Source: JBFMFR01 sp040752025
GTDB taxonomy: Bacteria; Chloroflexota; Anaerolineae; Anaerolineales; UBA4823
Direction: 5' to 3'
Assembly: GCA_040752025.1 (NCBI GenBank)
Contig: JBFMFR010000020.1
Span: 36,863-100,862 of the forward strand
DNA: 64,000 bases
Positions 1-10,217 of this stretch are shown in pieces; within the stretch, counting starts at the first letter, position 1, and the number at the start of each line of letters is the position of its first letter. A program made the translations under genes and the position numbers. The notes under the pieces were generated by a model that made no database searches, had not been told where the DNA came from, and saw only the letters and a list, made by a program, of their open reading frames with translations.

Positions 1-900
1 AAGTTCAGGCCCGTCTTCGAGACATTAACCCCCATCTTCCCCGATACCCGCTTTGACCTGGAGCTTGACCGTCACACTCTGGCTACGCGCCTGATCAACC
101 TGGTAACCCCCATCGGGCGCGGCCAGCGCGGCCTGATCGTCTCGCCGCCCAAAGCCGGTAAAACCACCATCCTGAAACAAATTGCCAACGCCATCTCTAC
201 TAAATATCCTGAAGTGCACTTGATGGTGGCTCTAATTGGCGAGCGTCCCGAGGAAGTCACCGACATGGACCGCTCGGTGGACGCTGAAGTAATTTCATCA
301 ACCTTCGACGAGCCGGTAACCTCGCACGTGCGCGTGGCCGAGATGGCCCTGGAGCGCGCCAAGCGCCTGGTCGAAATCGGCCGCCACGTCGTGATCTTGA
401 TGGACTCGATCACCCGTCTGGCGCGCGCCTATAACCTGGTCGTTACACCCTCCGGTCGCACGCTTTCCGGTGGTATCGATCCCTCTGCCCTGTATCCGCC
501 CAAACGCTTTTTCGGCGCGGCGCGCAACATCGAAGAGGGTGGCTCTTTGACCATTATCGCCACCTGCCTGGTTGATACTGGCTCGCGCATGGATGATGTG
601 GTTTACGAAGAATTCAAGGGCACTGGCAACATGGAACTGCATCTGTCTCGCCGCCTGCAAGAGCGCCGCGTCTTCCCCGCCATCGACATTGAGCGCTCTT
701 CCACACGCCGTGAAGAACTGCTGCTTGGCCCCGATATCACCCCGCGCGTGTGGTTGATGCGCCGCATGTACGACCAGATGGTAGCCGGGCCACCGCATGG
801 TGCCGGGCTGGATCCTTCAACGGCCACAGAAGCGATCTTGCAGCGCCTGGCGCGCACCTCGAATAACCAGGAGTTCCTGGAGACGCTGACCGAGGATTAG
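1..900 (+). CDS. rho: Transcription termination factor Rho, 5' end outside window
   Basis: C-terminal ATPase part of the hexameric RNA helicase that ends transcription at Rho-dependent sites. The frame is open from base 1, so the N-terminal RNA-binding domain lies upstream of the window. Visible are the P-loop SPPKAGKTTILKQ, the GERPEEVTDM segment, the Walker B stretch VILMDSITRLARAYN, the Q-loop region around SGRTLSGGIDPSALYPPK, and the family-typical GTGNMELHLSRRLQERRVFPA. The stop is followed after three bases by a GTG start for a LysM/M23 peptidase on the same strand, so the two are probably cotranscribed. Family assignment is essentially certain. Confidence 0.97.
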   Translation, partial: KFRPVFETLTPIFPDTRFDLELDRHTLATRLINLVTPIGRGQRGLIVSPPKAGKTTILKQIANAISTKYPEVHLMVALIGERPEEVTDMDRSVDAEVISSTFDEPVTSHVRVAEMALERAKRLVEIGRHVVILMDSITRLARAYNLVVTPSGRTLSGGIDPSALYPPKRFFGAARNIEEGGSLTIIATCLVDTGSRMDDVVYEEFKGTGNMELHLSRRLQERRVFPAIDIERSSTRREELLLGPDITPRVWLMRRMYDQMVAGPPHGAGLDPSTATEAILQRLARTSNNQEFLETLTED

Positions 901-903
901 CTT

Positions 904-2025
904 GTGAAGCGCGCTTCTTCGAGCGAGACCGAGCTGCCACTGTCATCCCAGAATCAAAAAGAACGCCTTCTTTCGACCGGCGCCTGGCTGGCGGCTCTGG
1001 CATGTGTAGCGCTCGCCTTTCTGCTGAGTTGGCGTGCCTTTCTCGCCCCCCTCGCTTCTCGCCCAGCGGGCTCGACGCAGCAGTTGGCCATAGAAGCCGA
1101 TCCAGATAGCCTGTCTCCTTCCCTGGTCGGCATGTCTGCATTACCTGAGCCAATCCGGGCAGGCAGCTCCCCCTTCGTTTCCCGCCGTACAGCCCTGCAC
1201 ACCATCATTCCCAATCGCCCACGCCAGGAGATCATCAATTACCAGGTGCAGCAAGGCGACTCCATCTTTGAAATTGCCGCCCGCTTTTTCCTCAGGCCGG
1301 AGAGTGTTTTGTGGGCCAACTATGCCCAGCTAAACGACAACCCCGATCTGATCTCGATTGGCATGTCGCTCAACATCCCCTCACAGGATGGCGTCCTGTA
1401 CGAATGGCAAGAAGGCGACACTTTCGAGGCGGTCGCCGCCAGACTTGAAGCCCAGGTCGAAGACATCCTTAACTGGCCAGGCAACGATCTGGATCTAACC
1501 AATCCAACGATCGATCCCGGCACGCTCATTCTGGTGCCAGGCGGGCACCGCGAATTCCGCCAGTGGCTGATCCCCACCATCCCGCGCGGCAGCGCCGGAG
1601 TTTCTAAATCCGTGTATGGTGCGGGCGCGTGCGAAGGCAGCTACGATGGCGCCCTCGGCACCGGCTCCTTCATCTGGCCAGTGAGTACGCACACGCTATC
1701 TGGCAACGATTACTGGTCCGGGCATCTGGCCATAGATATCGGCGCCGCCGAAGGCGCGCAGGTTTATGCTTCGGATAGCGGCGTGGTTGTTTTTGCTGGA
1801 TGGTCGAATGGCGGTTATGGCAATACGGTGATGATCGACCACGGCAACGGCTACCAGACGCTGTACGGCCACCTGAGCAAAGTGTCCACCGGCTGTGGGC
1901 GCAGCGTCAGCCAGGGCGCGGTAATTGGCTACGCTGGCAGTACCGGCAACTCAACCGGTACACACCTGCACTTCGAAGTGCGCTACCTGGGCGGCTTCAT
2001 CAACCCCTGGTATGTGCTCCCTTGA
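904..2025 (+). CDS. Membrane-anchored LysM and M23 peptidase (murein endopeptidase-like)
   Basis: Predicted envelope protein of 373 aa that binds and cuts peptidoglycan. GTG start with GAGG eight bases upstream. One membrane segment lies at about residues 27-45. There are two LysM-like units: one near residues 110-158, and a more divergent one near 163-212. The C-terminal M23 domain has the zinc-ligand patterns HLAID and HLHFE and the family stretch YGHLSKV. The protein ends right after the domain. It follows rho by three bases. The LysM/M23 architecture is typical of EnvC/NlpD-like hydrolases or their activators. Both zinc motifs are intact, so it is probably active, which is inference. Confidence 0.9.
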   Translation: MKRASSSETELPLSSQNQKERLLSTGAWLAALACVALAFLLSWRAFLAPLASRPAGSTQQLAIEADPDSLSPSLVGMSALPEPIRAGSSPFVSRRTALHTIIPNRPRQEIINYQVQQGDSIFEIAARFFLRPESVLWANYAQLNDNPDLISIGMSLNIPSQDGVLYEWQEGDTFEAVAARLEAQVEDILNWPGNDLDLTNPTIDPGTLILVPGGHREFRQWLIPTIPRGSAGVSKSVYGAGACEGSYDGALGTGSFIWPVSTHTLSGNDYWSGHLAIDIGAAEGAQVYASDSGVVVFAGWSNGGYGNTVMIDHGNGYQTLYGHLSKVSTGCGRSVSQGAVIGYAGSTGNSTGTHLHFEVRYLGGFINPWYVLP

Positions 2026-2089
2026 TCAACCCGCAGGCGTTTTAGTGCTGTTGCCCGCCTGCCCGATAACTTCACCCCGGAGAAAACTC

Positions 2090-2275
2090 ATGGCAAAAGA
2101 AACCCCCGAACCCCAAACGCAAGTCATCGCTGAGACCGATAACTACCTGGCCTGGCAGGCCGAAGAGCCCGATGGCGAAACCACCTTCCACCTGGAACTC
2201 AACAACGTTACTTTGCACTTCTTCAAAGAAGAATGGGAGGAATTCTTGAAGCTGGTCAAAATGCTAGGGATTTAG
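2090..2275 (+). CDS. Small conserved-looking hypothetical protein, 61 aa
   Basis: Short acidic protein beginning MAKETPEPQTQVIAE and ending in FLKLVKMLGI. The ATG is chosen because GGAGA lies six bases upstream and because the longer in-frame extension would run back into the M23 gene. The middle (residues 22-45) reads like two or three beta strands, the end like an amphipathic helix. No family recognised and no function proposed. It lies 64 bases downstream of the M23 peptidase on the same strand and converges on the next gene with only 17 bases between stops. Confidence 0.65.
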   Translation: MAKETPEPQTQVIAETDNYLAWQAEEPDGETTFHLELNNVTLHFFKEEWEEFLKLVKMLGI

Positions 2276-2292
2276 CAAAACCAGCCGCATCG

Positions 2293-3891
2293 CTAATGGG
2301 TGATCTCGTCCACGTAAGGGATCACCCCTTTGCAAGTATCTGTAAAATAGTTGGAAACTTCTGGCCAGGTCAGCCGGTCCTCGCTACGATTGTCCCATGC
2401 CCCATGCATGGCATACGACAGGCAGCCTGGCCCGGCGTGATAATTGGCAATTGTGAAGCGCCACAGATCCTCGTAGTTACTGACCGTGCCCGGCATGTGG
2501 CCATTGGTAACTGTGTAGATTGTCCGGCTGATCTGGGCGCATCCGGCTTGCAATGTGTTGGCGAATAACATCACCGTAAAATGCACATTGCTCAGGTTGA
2601 CGCCTGCCGGGCAATCCGGACAATCGGCTTTGGCTTGCAAAGCCAAAGCGCCGCGCAGGATCGCCTGGTCTTTGAGCCGCAAGCTCAGATAGCCGCCAGA
2701 ACAGGCCGTTTCGCTGAGCACCAACGGGCAAAACTGGCTAAAGAAATCGGGGTTCCACAACAAAACCGAATCGGCCCCTTTATCGGTTAGTTGGCCTAAC
2801 CCAAACTCGAACGGGACACGGAATACGCCGGGCCAAAACTGGCTTTCCTGGGCGAACAGATTCTTCATCAGTTGCGCCGGCACTCCAGTTTCCCTGGCCA
2901 CTTCCAGGATGCGCTGGTCGAACTGGTTCTGCCAGGCAGCCACCATCGGGCGGGCTTTTTCCAGGCCGCAGGTGTCCGCGTAGCCATTGGGCAGCAATCC
3001 ATTGGTCGGACACATGGATACATCCACCAGACCCTGGCTAATCAACCGCCCAGCCAGGTAATAATATGGATCTTCCGAAGAAAGCAGCAGCGAATCATCT
3101 GGCGTCTTCAACCAATCCGGTGGCCCGCCTACCGGAGGAAATACTTCCCAATAGCGAGTACAACTGGCAAGCGGAGGTCCGATCCACTGTGAACTGAGCA
3201 CATCTATATACCAGCCCTCCTCTCCAGGCGCAGTCATCACCCCCGTATCAATCACGCGCACCTGGGCCGTAAAATGCTCGCTAGAATCACCATAACTTGA
3301 ATCCGCCCAGAATTCGATCGCAGCCCCATACAATGGCGTTGGTCGCAGCGGAATTTTGCACACATCTCCCGCACAATAGAAAGGCTCTCCTTCGTAAGAG
3401 CCCTGGACAGCCACAATACTTTCGTCAGGAAGCGGTTCCTCGCCCGTTAAAACTAGGGTTGGCAGAGACGGGCAGCGATTTTCAGGCGGAACGAGCTCAC
3501 ATTCTTCCAGGCTGACCCACACCGTTGCTGGCGGTAGCTGGATTATCACCTGGCGCTCTTTGGCTTGTGTGCCTGCCAGATGTAAATACACTCCCGGGCA
3601 GTGGGATGGATTCTGGCATGGCGGTGTGTAAAACCAGGCTTCTGCAAGATCCTCTCCACACGCATCTGCTGCCTCGCCCACCGTAGGTAACCCTTCATGG
3701 TCTGTAAAAATATGGCACAAAATTTGATTATCCCCCCAGGCGAACATCCACCATTCGTACTCTGTGTATGGCACGACAATCGTCATCTGGCGCGCAGGCT
3801 CCTGGGCAGCAACTCGAACGCTGGCCTTTGCCGTAACTCCTAACAGGAGCACGAACACCAAAATGGCTGCGGCGACTTTCCTCGTGTCCAT
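2293..3891 (-). CDS. Secreted protein with C-terminal lytic-transglycosylase-like domain
   Basis: Protein of 532 aa with an N-terminal signal segment (residues 7-25, ending near VRVAAQEP). The N-terminal half is Cys-rich and matches no family I know. From about residue 335 the sequence resembles SLT/lysozyme-fold transglycosylases: VPAQLMKNLFAQES supplies a Glu-Ser pair like the catalytic ES motif, and FGLGQLT resembles the GLMQ motif. A C-terminal NYHAGPGCL fits the conserved N-Y-x-x-G element. It is expected to act outside the membrane. A well-formed sigma70-type promoter precedes it. The transglycosylase role is inference from short motifs. Confidence 0.75.
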   Translation of the reverse strand: MDTRKVAAAILVFVLLLGVTAKASVRVAAQEPARQMTIVVPYTEYEWWMFAWGDNQILCHIFTDHEGLPTVGEAADACGEDLAEAWFYTPPCQNPSHCPGVYLHLAGTQAKERQVIIQLPPATVWVSLEECELVPPENRCPSLPTLVLTGEEPLPDESIVAVQGSYEGEPFYCAGDVCKIPLRPTPLYGAAIEFWADSSYGDSSEHFTAQVRVIDTGVMTAPGEEGWYIDVLSSQWIGPPLASCTRYWEVFPPVGGPPDWLKTPDDSLLLSSEDPYYYLAGRLISQGLVDVSMCPTNGLLPNGYADTCGLEKARPMVAAWQNQFDQRILEVARETGVPAQLMKNLFAQESQFWPGVFRVPFEFGLGQLTDKGADSVLLWNPDFFSQFCPLVLSETACSGGYLSLRLKDQAILRGALALQAKADCPDCPAGVNLSNVHFTVMLFANTLQAGCAQISRTIYTVTNGHMPGTVSNYEDLWRFTIANYHAGPGCLSYAMHGAWDNRSEDRLTWPEVSNYFTDTCKGVIPYVDEITH

Positions 3892-3928
3892 CTTAATGCA
3901 ACAATGTCATTTCCATCAGTCTAGGCTA

Positions 3929-3957
3929 ATTATCACTTCCTTTGCCAAATGTGTCAA
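3929..3957 (-). promoter_or_regulatory. Sigma70-type promoter of the secreted transglycosylase-like gene
   Basis: On the minus strand TTGACA (3957-3952) is followed by a 17-base spacer and GATAAT (3934-3929). That is a full consensus -35 and a five-of-six -10 at ideal spacing. The predicted start of transcription near 3922 gives a leader of about 30 bases before the ATG at 3891. Confidence 0.75.
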
Positions 3958-4064
3958 TTCCTTTAACATAATTCATAACAATATTGCTAGCAAACCCTTC
4001 CGGCTAGCCTTGCTTAGCCGCGCACCCCGTGATAGACTCTAAGTAACACGCGTAAAGGAATCAC

Positions 4065-6878
4065 ATGCCACCTGTATTGTACCTGATCGACGGCCATGCT
4101 CTGGCCTATCGCACATTTTATGCCCTGACCCGCGGCACAGGGACAGGTTTCACCACACGCAGCGGCGAACCCACCGCAGGAGTATATGGCTTCACCAGCG
4201 TCTTGCTGCGCATTCTTGAACAGGAACACCCCGATTATCTGGCAGTTGCCTTCGACACCGGGCGGACCTTCCGAGATGACCTGTTCCCGGATTATAAGGG
4301 CACGCGCGCCAAAATGCCAGATGACCTGCGCCCCCAGATCGAACGTGCCCGCCAGTTGGTCGACGCCTTCAACATCCCACGCCTGGAAATGGAAAACTAC
4401 GAAGCCGATGATGTATTGGGCAGCGTTGCTCGCCAGGCTGTCAGACGCGGCCTGGGCGTCAAGATCATCACTGGCGACCGCGACTTACTGCAATTGGTGG
4501 ATGAACGCACCATCGTCAGCCTGCCGGGCAAAGGCCTTTCGGACTCTAAGGATTATCTGCCGGAGGATGTCGTCGCGCAAATGGGTGTGCGTCCAGATCA
4601 AGTGGTGGACTTCAAAGCTCTGGTTGGAGACAAATCAGACAATATCCCCGGCGTGGCCGGCATCGGCGAGAAGACAGCCGTTTCGCTTTTGCAGACCTAC
4701 GAAACGCTGGATGGCGTCTATGCTCATCTGGATAAGCTTTCCGCCAGCGTGAGCAAAAAACTGGAAACCGGTCGCCAGGCAGCTTATCTAAGCCGCGAGC
4801 TGGCCACCATCGTCAAAAATTTGGATGTTCCCCTGGATTTGGAGCGCGCTCGCCCAGAACAATTCGACCCTTCCCAGGTGGAGGATTTATTCCGCGAACT
4901 GGAATTTCGCTCCCTGCTGCCGCGCCTGGAAGCCTTGGAAAAAGCCTATGGCCTGCGCCAGCCTCGCCAGGGGCAACAACTCTCACTCTTTGATGCGCCC
5001 GTAACCGCGCCTCAAACCCCAACCTTATCCGTAGCCAGGGAGAGCGTAGAACACCAGACCATCCTCGTAGATACCCCCCAGGCTCTGCAAGAAATGGTTG
5101 CCCGACTGTCCACAGCCGCGGTCATCTCATTCGACACCGAAACAACCTCCACTGACCAGATGCAGGCTGAACTCGTGGGCATCTCGTTGGCCATCGCGCC
5201 CGGTCAGGGCTACTATATCCCGGTTGGGCACCAGAACGCAGCGCATCAATTGCCGCTCGCCCAGGTTATCGAAGCGCTGTCTGGACCCATGACCAACCCC
5301 AAGATTCCAAAGGCCGGGCATAACCTGAAATACGATTACGTGATCCTGGCGCGCTATGGGTTACGCGTCGATCCATTGAGCTTCGATAGCATGATCGCTG
5401 AATGGCTGGTGGACCCCGCCTCGCGCAACCTGGGTCTGAAGAACCTGGCCTGGGTACGCCAGGACATCAAGATGACCAACATCGAAGAATTGATTGGCAA
5501 AGGTAAAAAGCAGATTTCGATGGCCGAGGTGCCCATCGAGCAGGCGGCCGATTATGCTGCTGCAGATGCCGAGGTGGTTTTACGCCTGATGCCTGAGCTG
5601 AAAGCCGATTTAGGAGACCGCCAGGCCGAGAAGCTTTTCGTCGAGCTGGAAATGCCCCTGGTCAAAGTGCTGGCAGACATGGAGATGAACGGCGTCGCCA
5701 TAGATGTGCATTATTTACAGAGAATGTCGGCCGAACTCAGCCAGCGCCTGGCAGAGCTCGAAACCCAGGTGCACCAGGCCGTCGGTGAGCCCTTCAACTT
5801 GGGTTCCCCCCAGCAGTTATCCTCCGCTTTGTTCGAACGATTGCATATCTCGCCTCCTGATCGCACCCAACGTACCAAGGCCGGTTTTTATTCCACCTCA
5901 GCCGAAGTGTTGGAGTCATTGAGCGGCAAGCATCCGGTAGTCGATTGGGTGTTGGAGCACCGCGAGCTTTCCAAGCTGAAATCCACTTATCTGGATGCAC
6001 TGCCCTTACAGGTCAACCCGCGTACCGGGCGGGTGCACACTTCATATAGCCAGACCGGCTCTGTCACTGGGCGAATCGCCTCCTCCGAGCCGAACCTGCA
6101 GAACATCCCCATCCGCACCGAGTTGGGGCGCAAAGTGCGCGATGCCTTCGTAGCCTCGCCCGGCAACTTGCTGCTCTCAGTGGATTATTCCCAAATCGAG
6201 CTGCGCATCGTAGCCCATATGGCTGGCGACAAGGCCATGCAAGCCGCCTTCCTCGCCGGGCAAGACATTCACGCCGCCACCGCGGCCGCCTTCCACAACA
6301 TACCATTGGAAGCCGTTGATAAAAACCAACGCCGCCGCGCCAAGGGGATCAACTTCGGATTGATCTACGGGATGAGCGCTTATGGCCTGACGCGTTACAC
6401 AGATCTGACCCTGGCCGAAGCCGAAGATTTTATGAGCGCTTACTTCCAACGCTTCCCTGGCGTTAAGCAATATCTGGACGGAATGCGCAGCCTGGCGGCT
6501 GAACAGGGCTACGTACAAACCCTGCTAGGACGCCGGCGTTATTTCCCAGGGCTGAAGAATCAGTCTGACCACAACTTGCGCGGGCGCGCAGAGCGCGAAG
6601 CCATCAACGCCCCCATCCAGGGCACTGCCGCCGATATCATGAAAATTGCCATGCTGCGCGTGCCAGCCGCCCTGGTAAAATCTGGCCTGGGAGCACGCAT
6701 GATCTTGCAAGTTCACGATGAGCTAGTATTGGAATGTCCCCAGGCAGAGCTGGTGCAGACAGCCGCCGTAGTGCAGCACGAAATGGAAAACGCCTTCACG
6801 ATCAGCGTACCTCTGCTAACAGAGGCGCGCTACGGGCCCAATTGGGGCGATATGACCCCAATCCGCCCATCCAAATAG
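4065..6878 (+). CDS. polA: DNA polymerase I
   Basis: 937-aa replication and repair polymerase. Residues 1-300 are the 5' nuclease (YLIDGHALAYRTFYAL, NYEADDVLG, GDKSDNIPGV). Residues ~330-510 are a 3'-5' exonuclease domain with FDTETTS and a later YAAADAEVV, so the acidic proofreading residues appear retained. The polymerase domain has motif A DYSQIELRIVAHMAGD, motif B RRRAKGINFGLIYGMS and motif C QVHDELVLE. Length is normal for a three-domain enzyme. AAAGGA lies upstream of the ATG. A TPR gene follows after 48 bases on the same strand. Confidence 0.97.
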   Translation: MPPVLYLIDGHALAYRTFYALTRGTGTGFTTRSGEPTAGVYGFTSVLLRILEQEHPDYLAVAFDTGRTFRDDLFPDYKGTRAKMPDDLRPQIERARQLVDAFNIPRLEMENYEADDVLGSVARQAVRRGLGVKIITGDRDLLQLVDERTIVSLPGKGLSDSKDYLPEDVVAQMGVRPDQVVDFKALVGDKSDNIPGVAGIGEKTAVSLLQTYETLDGVYAHLDKLSASVSKKLETGRQAAYLSRELATIVKNLDVPLDLERARPEQFDPSQVEDLFRELEFRSLLPRLEALEKAYGLRQPRQGQQLSLFDAPVTAPQTPTLSVARESVEHQTILVDTPQALQEMVARLSTAAVISFDTETTSTDQMQAELVGISLAIAPGQGYYIPVGHQNAAHQLPLAQVIEALSGPMTNPKIPKAGHNLKYDYVILARYGLRVDPLSFDSMIAEWLVDPASRNLGLKNLAWVRQDIKMTNIEELIGKGKKQISMAEVPIEQAADYAAADAEVVLRLMPELKADLGDRQAEKLFVELEMPLVKVLADMEMNGVAIDVHYLQRMSAELSQRLAELETQVHQAVGEPFNLGSPQQLSSALFERLHISPPDRTQRTKAGFYSTSAEVLESLSGKHPVVDWVLEHRELSKLKSTYLDALPLQVNPRTGRVHTSYSQTGSVTGRIASSEPNLQNIPIRTELGRKVRDAFVASPGNLLLSVDYSQIELRIVAHMAGDKAMQAAFLAGQDIHAATAAAFHNIPLEAVDKNQRRRAKGINFGLIYGMSAYGLTRYTDLTLAEAEDFMSAYFQRFPGVKQYLDGMRSLAAEQGYVQTLLGRRRYFPGLKNQSDHNLRGRAEREAINAPIQGTAADIMKIAMLRVPAALVKSGLGARMILQVHDELVLECPQAELVQTAAVVQHEMENAFTISVPLLTEARYGPNWGDMTPIRPSK

Positions 6879-6926
6879 CATCGCTTCGCGGTTCGCGCCT
6901 TTCGTTTTACGGTTACAGGAGCAAAC

Positions 6927-9248
6927 ATGGTTGGACGAGAGCAAGAATTTCAAATAGCAATGAACCAGGGGCATTCAGCCGCCTGGGACCAGCTATGGGA
7001 TCGCGCTGCCGGTTTCTACCGCCAGGCTTTGAAAGCCATCCCCGACCATCCCCAGGCCCTTACCAGCCTTGGCCTTTCTCTGATCGAACTGCAAGAATTC
7101 GATGAGGCCCTGAGATGCTACCTGAAAGCAGCCAAAGCCTTGCCACAGGACCCCATTCCAGTGGAAAAAATCGCTCAGCTACATGAACGCCTTGGCAATC
7201 TGGATAATGCCTCCCAGGCTGCTTTGCAAGCCGCTGAGCTTTACCTGAAAAGCCGTGATGTGCAAAAAGCCATTGAAAACTGGGAGCGCGTTACCCGCCT
7301 GCACCCAGAAAATCAGCGCGCCCATACACGCCTGGCGATGATCTTCGAACGCCTGGGCGAAAGTGAAAAGGCCGTCCGTGAATTCCTGGCCCTGGCCAGC
7401 CTTTTCCAGGAAGCTGGCGATTTGGAAAAAGCCAATGGCGCCGTCAACCAGGCTCTCAAGATCATCCCCAACAGCCCCGAAGCCCTGGATGCGCGCAGCC
7501 TGCTCAAAGATTTCAAACCACTGCCCAAACCCGAACGGCCGCGCGGCGCCACGGCCCCCCTACGCATGTCACAGGTACGCCACTTGCAGGCGCCTAAAGA
7601 AACCAGCCAACCCGACCAGGGCATGGATCCGGTAGCGCAGGCCTGCCAGAAGGCGCTCACCATCCTGGCAGGGGTGCTGTTCGATGCCGCCGAAGATGAA
7701 CAAGGCGGGCAGCGCCGTGGGTTACAAGCCATCGTTACCGGCACCGGAATGCTGCGCAAGCAAGTAGACACGACCCGTATCGTATTGCATCTCTCACAGG
7801 CTCTGGACATGCAAGCCCGCGACGAATTGGCCCAGGCCGCTGAAGAATTATTGCGTTCTATAGATGCCGGTCTGGAGAGTTCAGCCGCACACTTCGATCT
7901 GGGCTACCTCTACGCCCGGCTCGGGCGCGTCGAAAGCGCCATTCGTTACCTGCAGCACGCCATCAAAAACAGCGAATTTGCTTTGGGCGCCTACCTGCTG
8001 TTGGGCAACCTGTATCGCAAGAAAAATCAGAACAAAGAAGCCGCCATTGCCTATCTGGAAGCGCTTCGCCTGGCCGACTCTCTCATGGTCCCCGCACACC
8101 AGGCCAACGATCTACGCCAGCTTTACGATCCTTTCATCGAGGCTTACCGCCAGGAAAACAGCGAATCTATCCGTACCACCCTGCTTGATAGCATCAGTGG
8201 ATTGTTGATGCGCCCAGACTGGCGCGACCAGCTCAACCACGCTCGAGCGCAGTTGCCTGGATCCAGCGATCTGGGCCCTCCCAGGCCGCTGGCCGAAATG
8301 CTCGCTGAGGCACGCAGCAGCCAGGTGATCGAGGCCATCTCTGCCATTCAGGAAATGGCTCGCAGAGGCCAATTCCGCTCTGCCATGGAAGAATCCTACT
8401 ACGCGCTGGATCACGCCCCAACCTACCTGCCCCTGCACACTTTGCTGGGCGAATTGCTGATCAAGCAGGGCAACTCACAAACCGCGGTCAACAAGTTCAT
8501 GGTAATCGCCAGAGCGTACAGCATACGCAGCGAAGCGCAGCAAGCCATCAACCTGTATCGTCGGGTGATCGAACTTTCCCCAGCCGACCTGACCGTGCAC
8601 GGCAAGCTGATTGAACAGGTTATGGCGGCTGGACAGATGGAACAGGCCGTCGAAGAATACATCCAGTTAGCAGAAGTTTATTACAGCCTGGCTGATCTCT
8701 CACAGGCTCGAAAGACCTACACAGAGGCGCTGCGAACTGCACAGCAAACCGACGTCGACCGCGAATTGCGCGTGAAAATCCTGCACCGCATGGCCGATAT
8801 CGATATGCAAAGCCTGGAGTGGCGCCAGGCCATGCGTATTTTCGAGCAAATCCGCACCTTGCAGCCAGACGATCTGAAATCCCGTTCTAGCCTGGTTGAT
8901 CTGAATCTGCGCCTTGGACAGGAAAAGCAGGCGCTGGCTGAGCTGGATAACTTCCTCGCCCACCTCAGCAGTCACAACCGCGAACAAGAAGCTGTGGCCT
9001 TCCTGGAAACCCTGGCAGCCGAAAACCCGGAACAGGTTTCGATCCGCCGCCGGCTGGCTGACCTGCACTGGCATCTGGGACACTCGGAAGAGGCCCTGGC
9101 GCAATTAGACGCCATCGGCGAACTGCTGTTAAACGCTGGTGACCGCGCCGGCGCCATCCAGACGATAGAAACAATCCTGACGCTCGGCCCCAAAAACCGG
9201 GAAGAATACGAACTTCTCTTAAACCAGCTCCGCAACGGAGAAATTTAG
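6927..9248 (+). CDS. Large TPR-repeat protein
   Basis: 773-aa protein built almost wholly of tetratricopeptide-type helical pairs, seen as recurring A-x-x-x-G/A-x-x-x-A-x-x-x-Y/W patterns from residue 20 to the end. A less regular linker rich in Pro/Arg lies near residues 190-235. There is no signal peptide or membrane segment, so it is probably cytoplasmic and a scaffold for protein contacts. The start has AGGAG at good distance. It lies downstream of polA on the same strand and its stop is six bases from that of the convergent gene. The partner proteins cannot be deduced. Confidence 0.85.
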   Translation: MVGREQEFQIAMNQGHSAAWDQLWDRAAGFYRQALKAIPDHPQALTSLGLSLIELQEFDEALRCYLKAAKALPQDPIPVEKIAQLHERLGNLDNASQAALQAAELYLKSRDVQKAIENWERVTRLHPENQRAHTRLAMIFERLGESEKAVREFLALASLFQEAGDLEKANGAVNQALKIIPNSPEALDARSLLKDFKPLPKPERPRGATAPLRMSQVRHLQAPKETSQPDQGMDPVAQACQKALTILAGVLFDAAEDEQGGQRRGLQAIVTGTGMLRKQVDTTRIVLHLSQALDMQARDELAQAAEELLRSIDAGLESSAAHFDLGYLYARLGRVESAIRYLQHAIKNSEFALGAYLLLGNLYRKKNQNKEAAIAYLEALRLADSLMVPAHQANDLRQLYDPFIEAYRQENSESIRTTLLDSISGLLMRPDWRDQLNHARAQLPGSSDLGPPRPLAEMLAEARSSQVIEAISAIQEMARRGQFRSAMEESYYALDHAPTYLPLHTLLGELLIKQGNSQTAVNKFMVIARAYSIRSEAQQAINLYRRVIELSPADLTVHGKLIEQVMAAGQMEQAVEEYIQLAEVYYSLADLSQARKTYTEALRTAQQTDVDRELRVKILHRMADIDMQSLEWRQAMRIFEQIRTLQPDDLKSRSSLVDLNLRLGQEKQALAELDNFLAHLSSHNREQEAVAFLETLAAENPEQVSIRRRLADLHWHLGHSEEALAQLDAIGELLLNAGDRAGAIQTIETILTLGPKNREEYELLLNQLRNGEI

Positions 9249-9254
9249 GCGCTC

Positions 9255-10211
9255 TTACCACCACACCCGGAAGGAAGTCGTAGTCTCACCTTCCAGGTTG
9301 CGGAATTTAACGCGCACTACAACCTTGACCACCCCTGGTGGCTGATTCCTGACATCGAAATCCAGGCGTGTTAGCCCGTGAGCATTGCTATCCTCCAGGA
9401 TTTGTCGTATAACCTCCCCAGATGGCATATAGATGGTCACATCTACTTGCGCGCCGCTCCTCTCCAGCAATCGCTGGTCACGCACAATCACAAATAGGGT
9501 CTGTGATTGGTTCGAACCGGTCACGGCCCAGCGGGGATATGCTCTAACCGTCAGGCTGGTGATCTCCTCTACTCTACCATCCCCGGGATCAGGTTTCAAT
9601 AGAGATAAATCTTCTTTACTCTTATAGAAGAGTTCCCAACCAACCGCACCTAGCTGTACGAGCTGGCTGGGTGTTTCTGGATGCCATTCCAGGCGCACTT
9701 TTTCAAAATACTGCACCATCCGCTCGTTTTCCATCTCCAAACTGGAAATCGGAAGCCCGAAGCGTTCCACACCGCCATGAGCATCGAAGAAAACCAGGAA
9801 TGCCTTGCAAACGCGGAACCCGGTCTCTGGGAATGTACGGCAGGTAGGTGAATTTTCCTGCACGGCAGCAGGGTTTTTACCGGCCTGGTAGAGATCTTTC
9901 CCGGCCGTAGACAGGATTACCTGCGTCCTACCCAGGGTATCCGTGCTGGATTCAAAGCGCACATTTTCGAAGTATTGCACCTCGCGCTGCAGATCATCTA
10001 CCCAAAACGACTCTGTGATCGGATCACCATACAGGTCCTCTGCCTGCGGGATACTCCTGTAAGCCGCCAGGATTTCCCCCTTCACCCAGTGGCCATATTT
10101 CTCGAAATACTCTTCAGTCTCCGAAGATTGCGCTGAATTCATCCGCCAGCCAAAACTGGCAGAAAACATTACCACAAGAGAAATCGCCAACAGGCGCAAC
10201 TTCATACCCAT
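9255..10211 (-). CDS. Secreted protein of unknown function
   Basis: The ATG at 10211 is preferred over a TTG at 10235 because the upstream option overlaps a TATAAT box. A second ATG two codons on is also possible. An N-terminal signal segment (about residues 3-25) is followed by two related blocks containing FENVRFE and FEKVRLEWHPE, each after a GDPITE- or FGLPIS-type turn. This is a duplicated module seen in other Chloroflexota surface proteins, from memory. The C-terminal ~90 residues look like an Ig-like beta fold. No catalytic motif is visible. It is expected to be exported. Confidence 0.7.
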   Translation of the reverse strand: MGMKLRLLAISLVVMFSASFGWRMNSAQSSETEEYFEKYGHWVKGEILAAYRSIPQAEDLYGDPITESFWVDDLQREVQYFENVRFESSTDTLGRTQVILSTAGKDLYQAGKNPAAVQENSPTCRTFPETGFRVCKAFLVFFDAHGGVERFGLPISSLEMENERMVQYFEKVRLEWHPETPSQLVQLGAVGWELFYKSKEDLSLLKPDPGDGRVEEITSLTVRAYPRWAVTGSNQSQTLFVIVRDQRLLERSGAQVDVTIYMPSGEVIRQILEDSNAHGLTRLDFDVRNQPPGVVKVVVRVKFRNLEGETTTSFRVWW

Positions 10212-10217
10212 ACCATG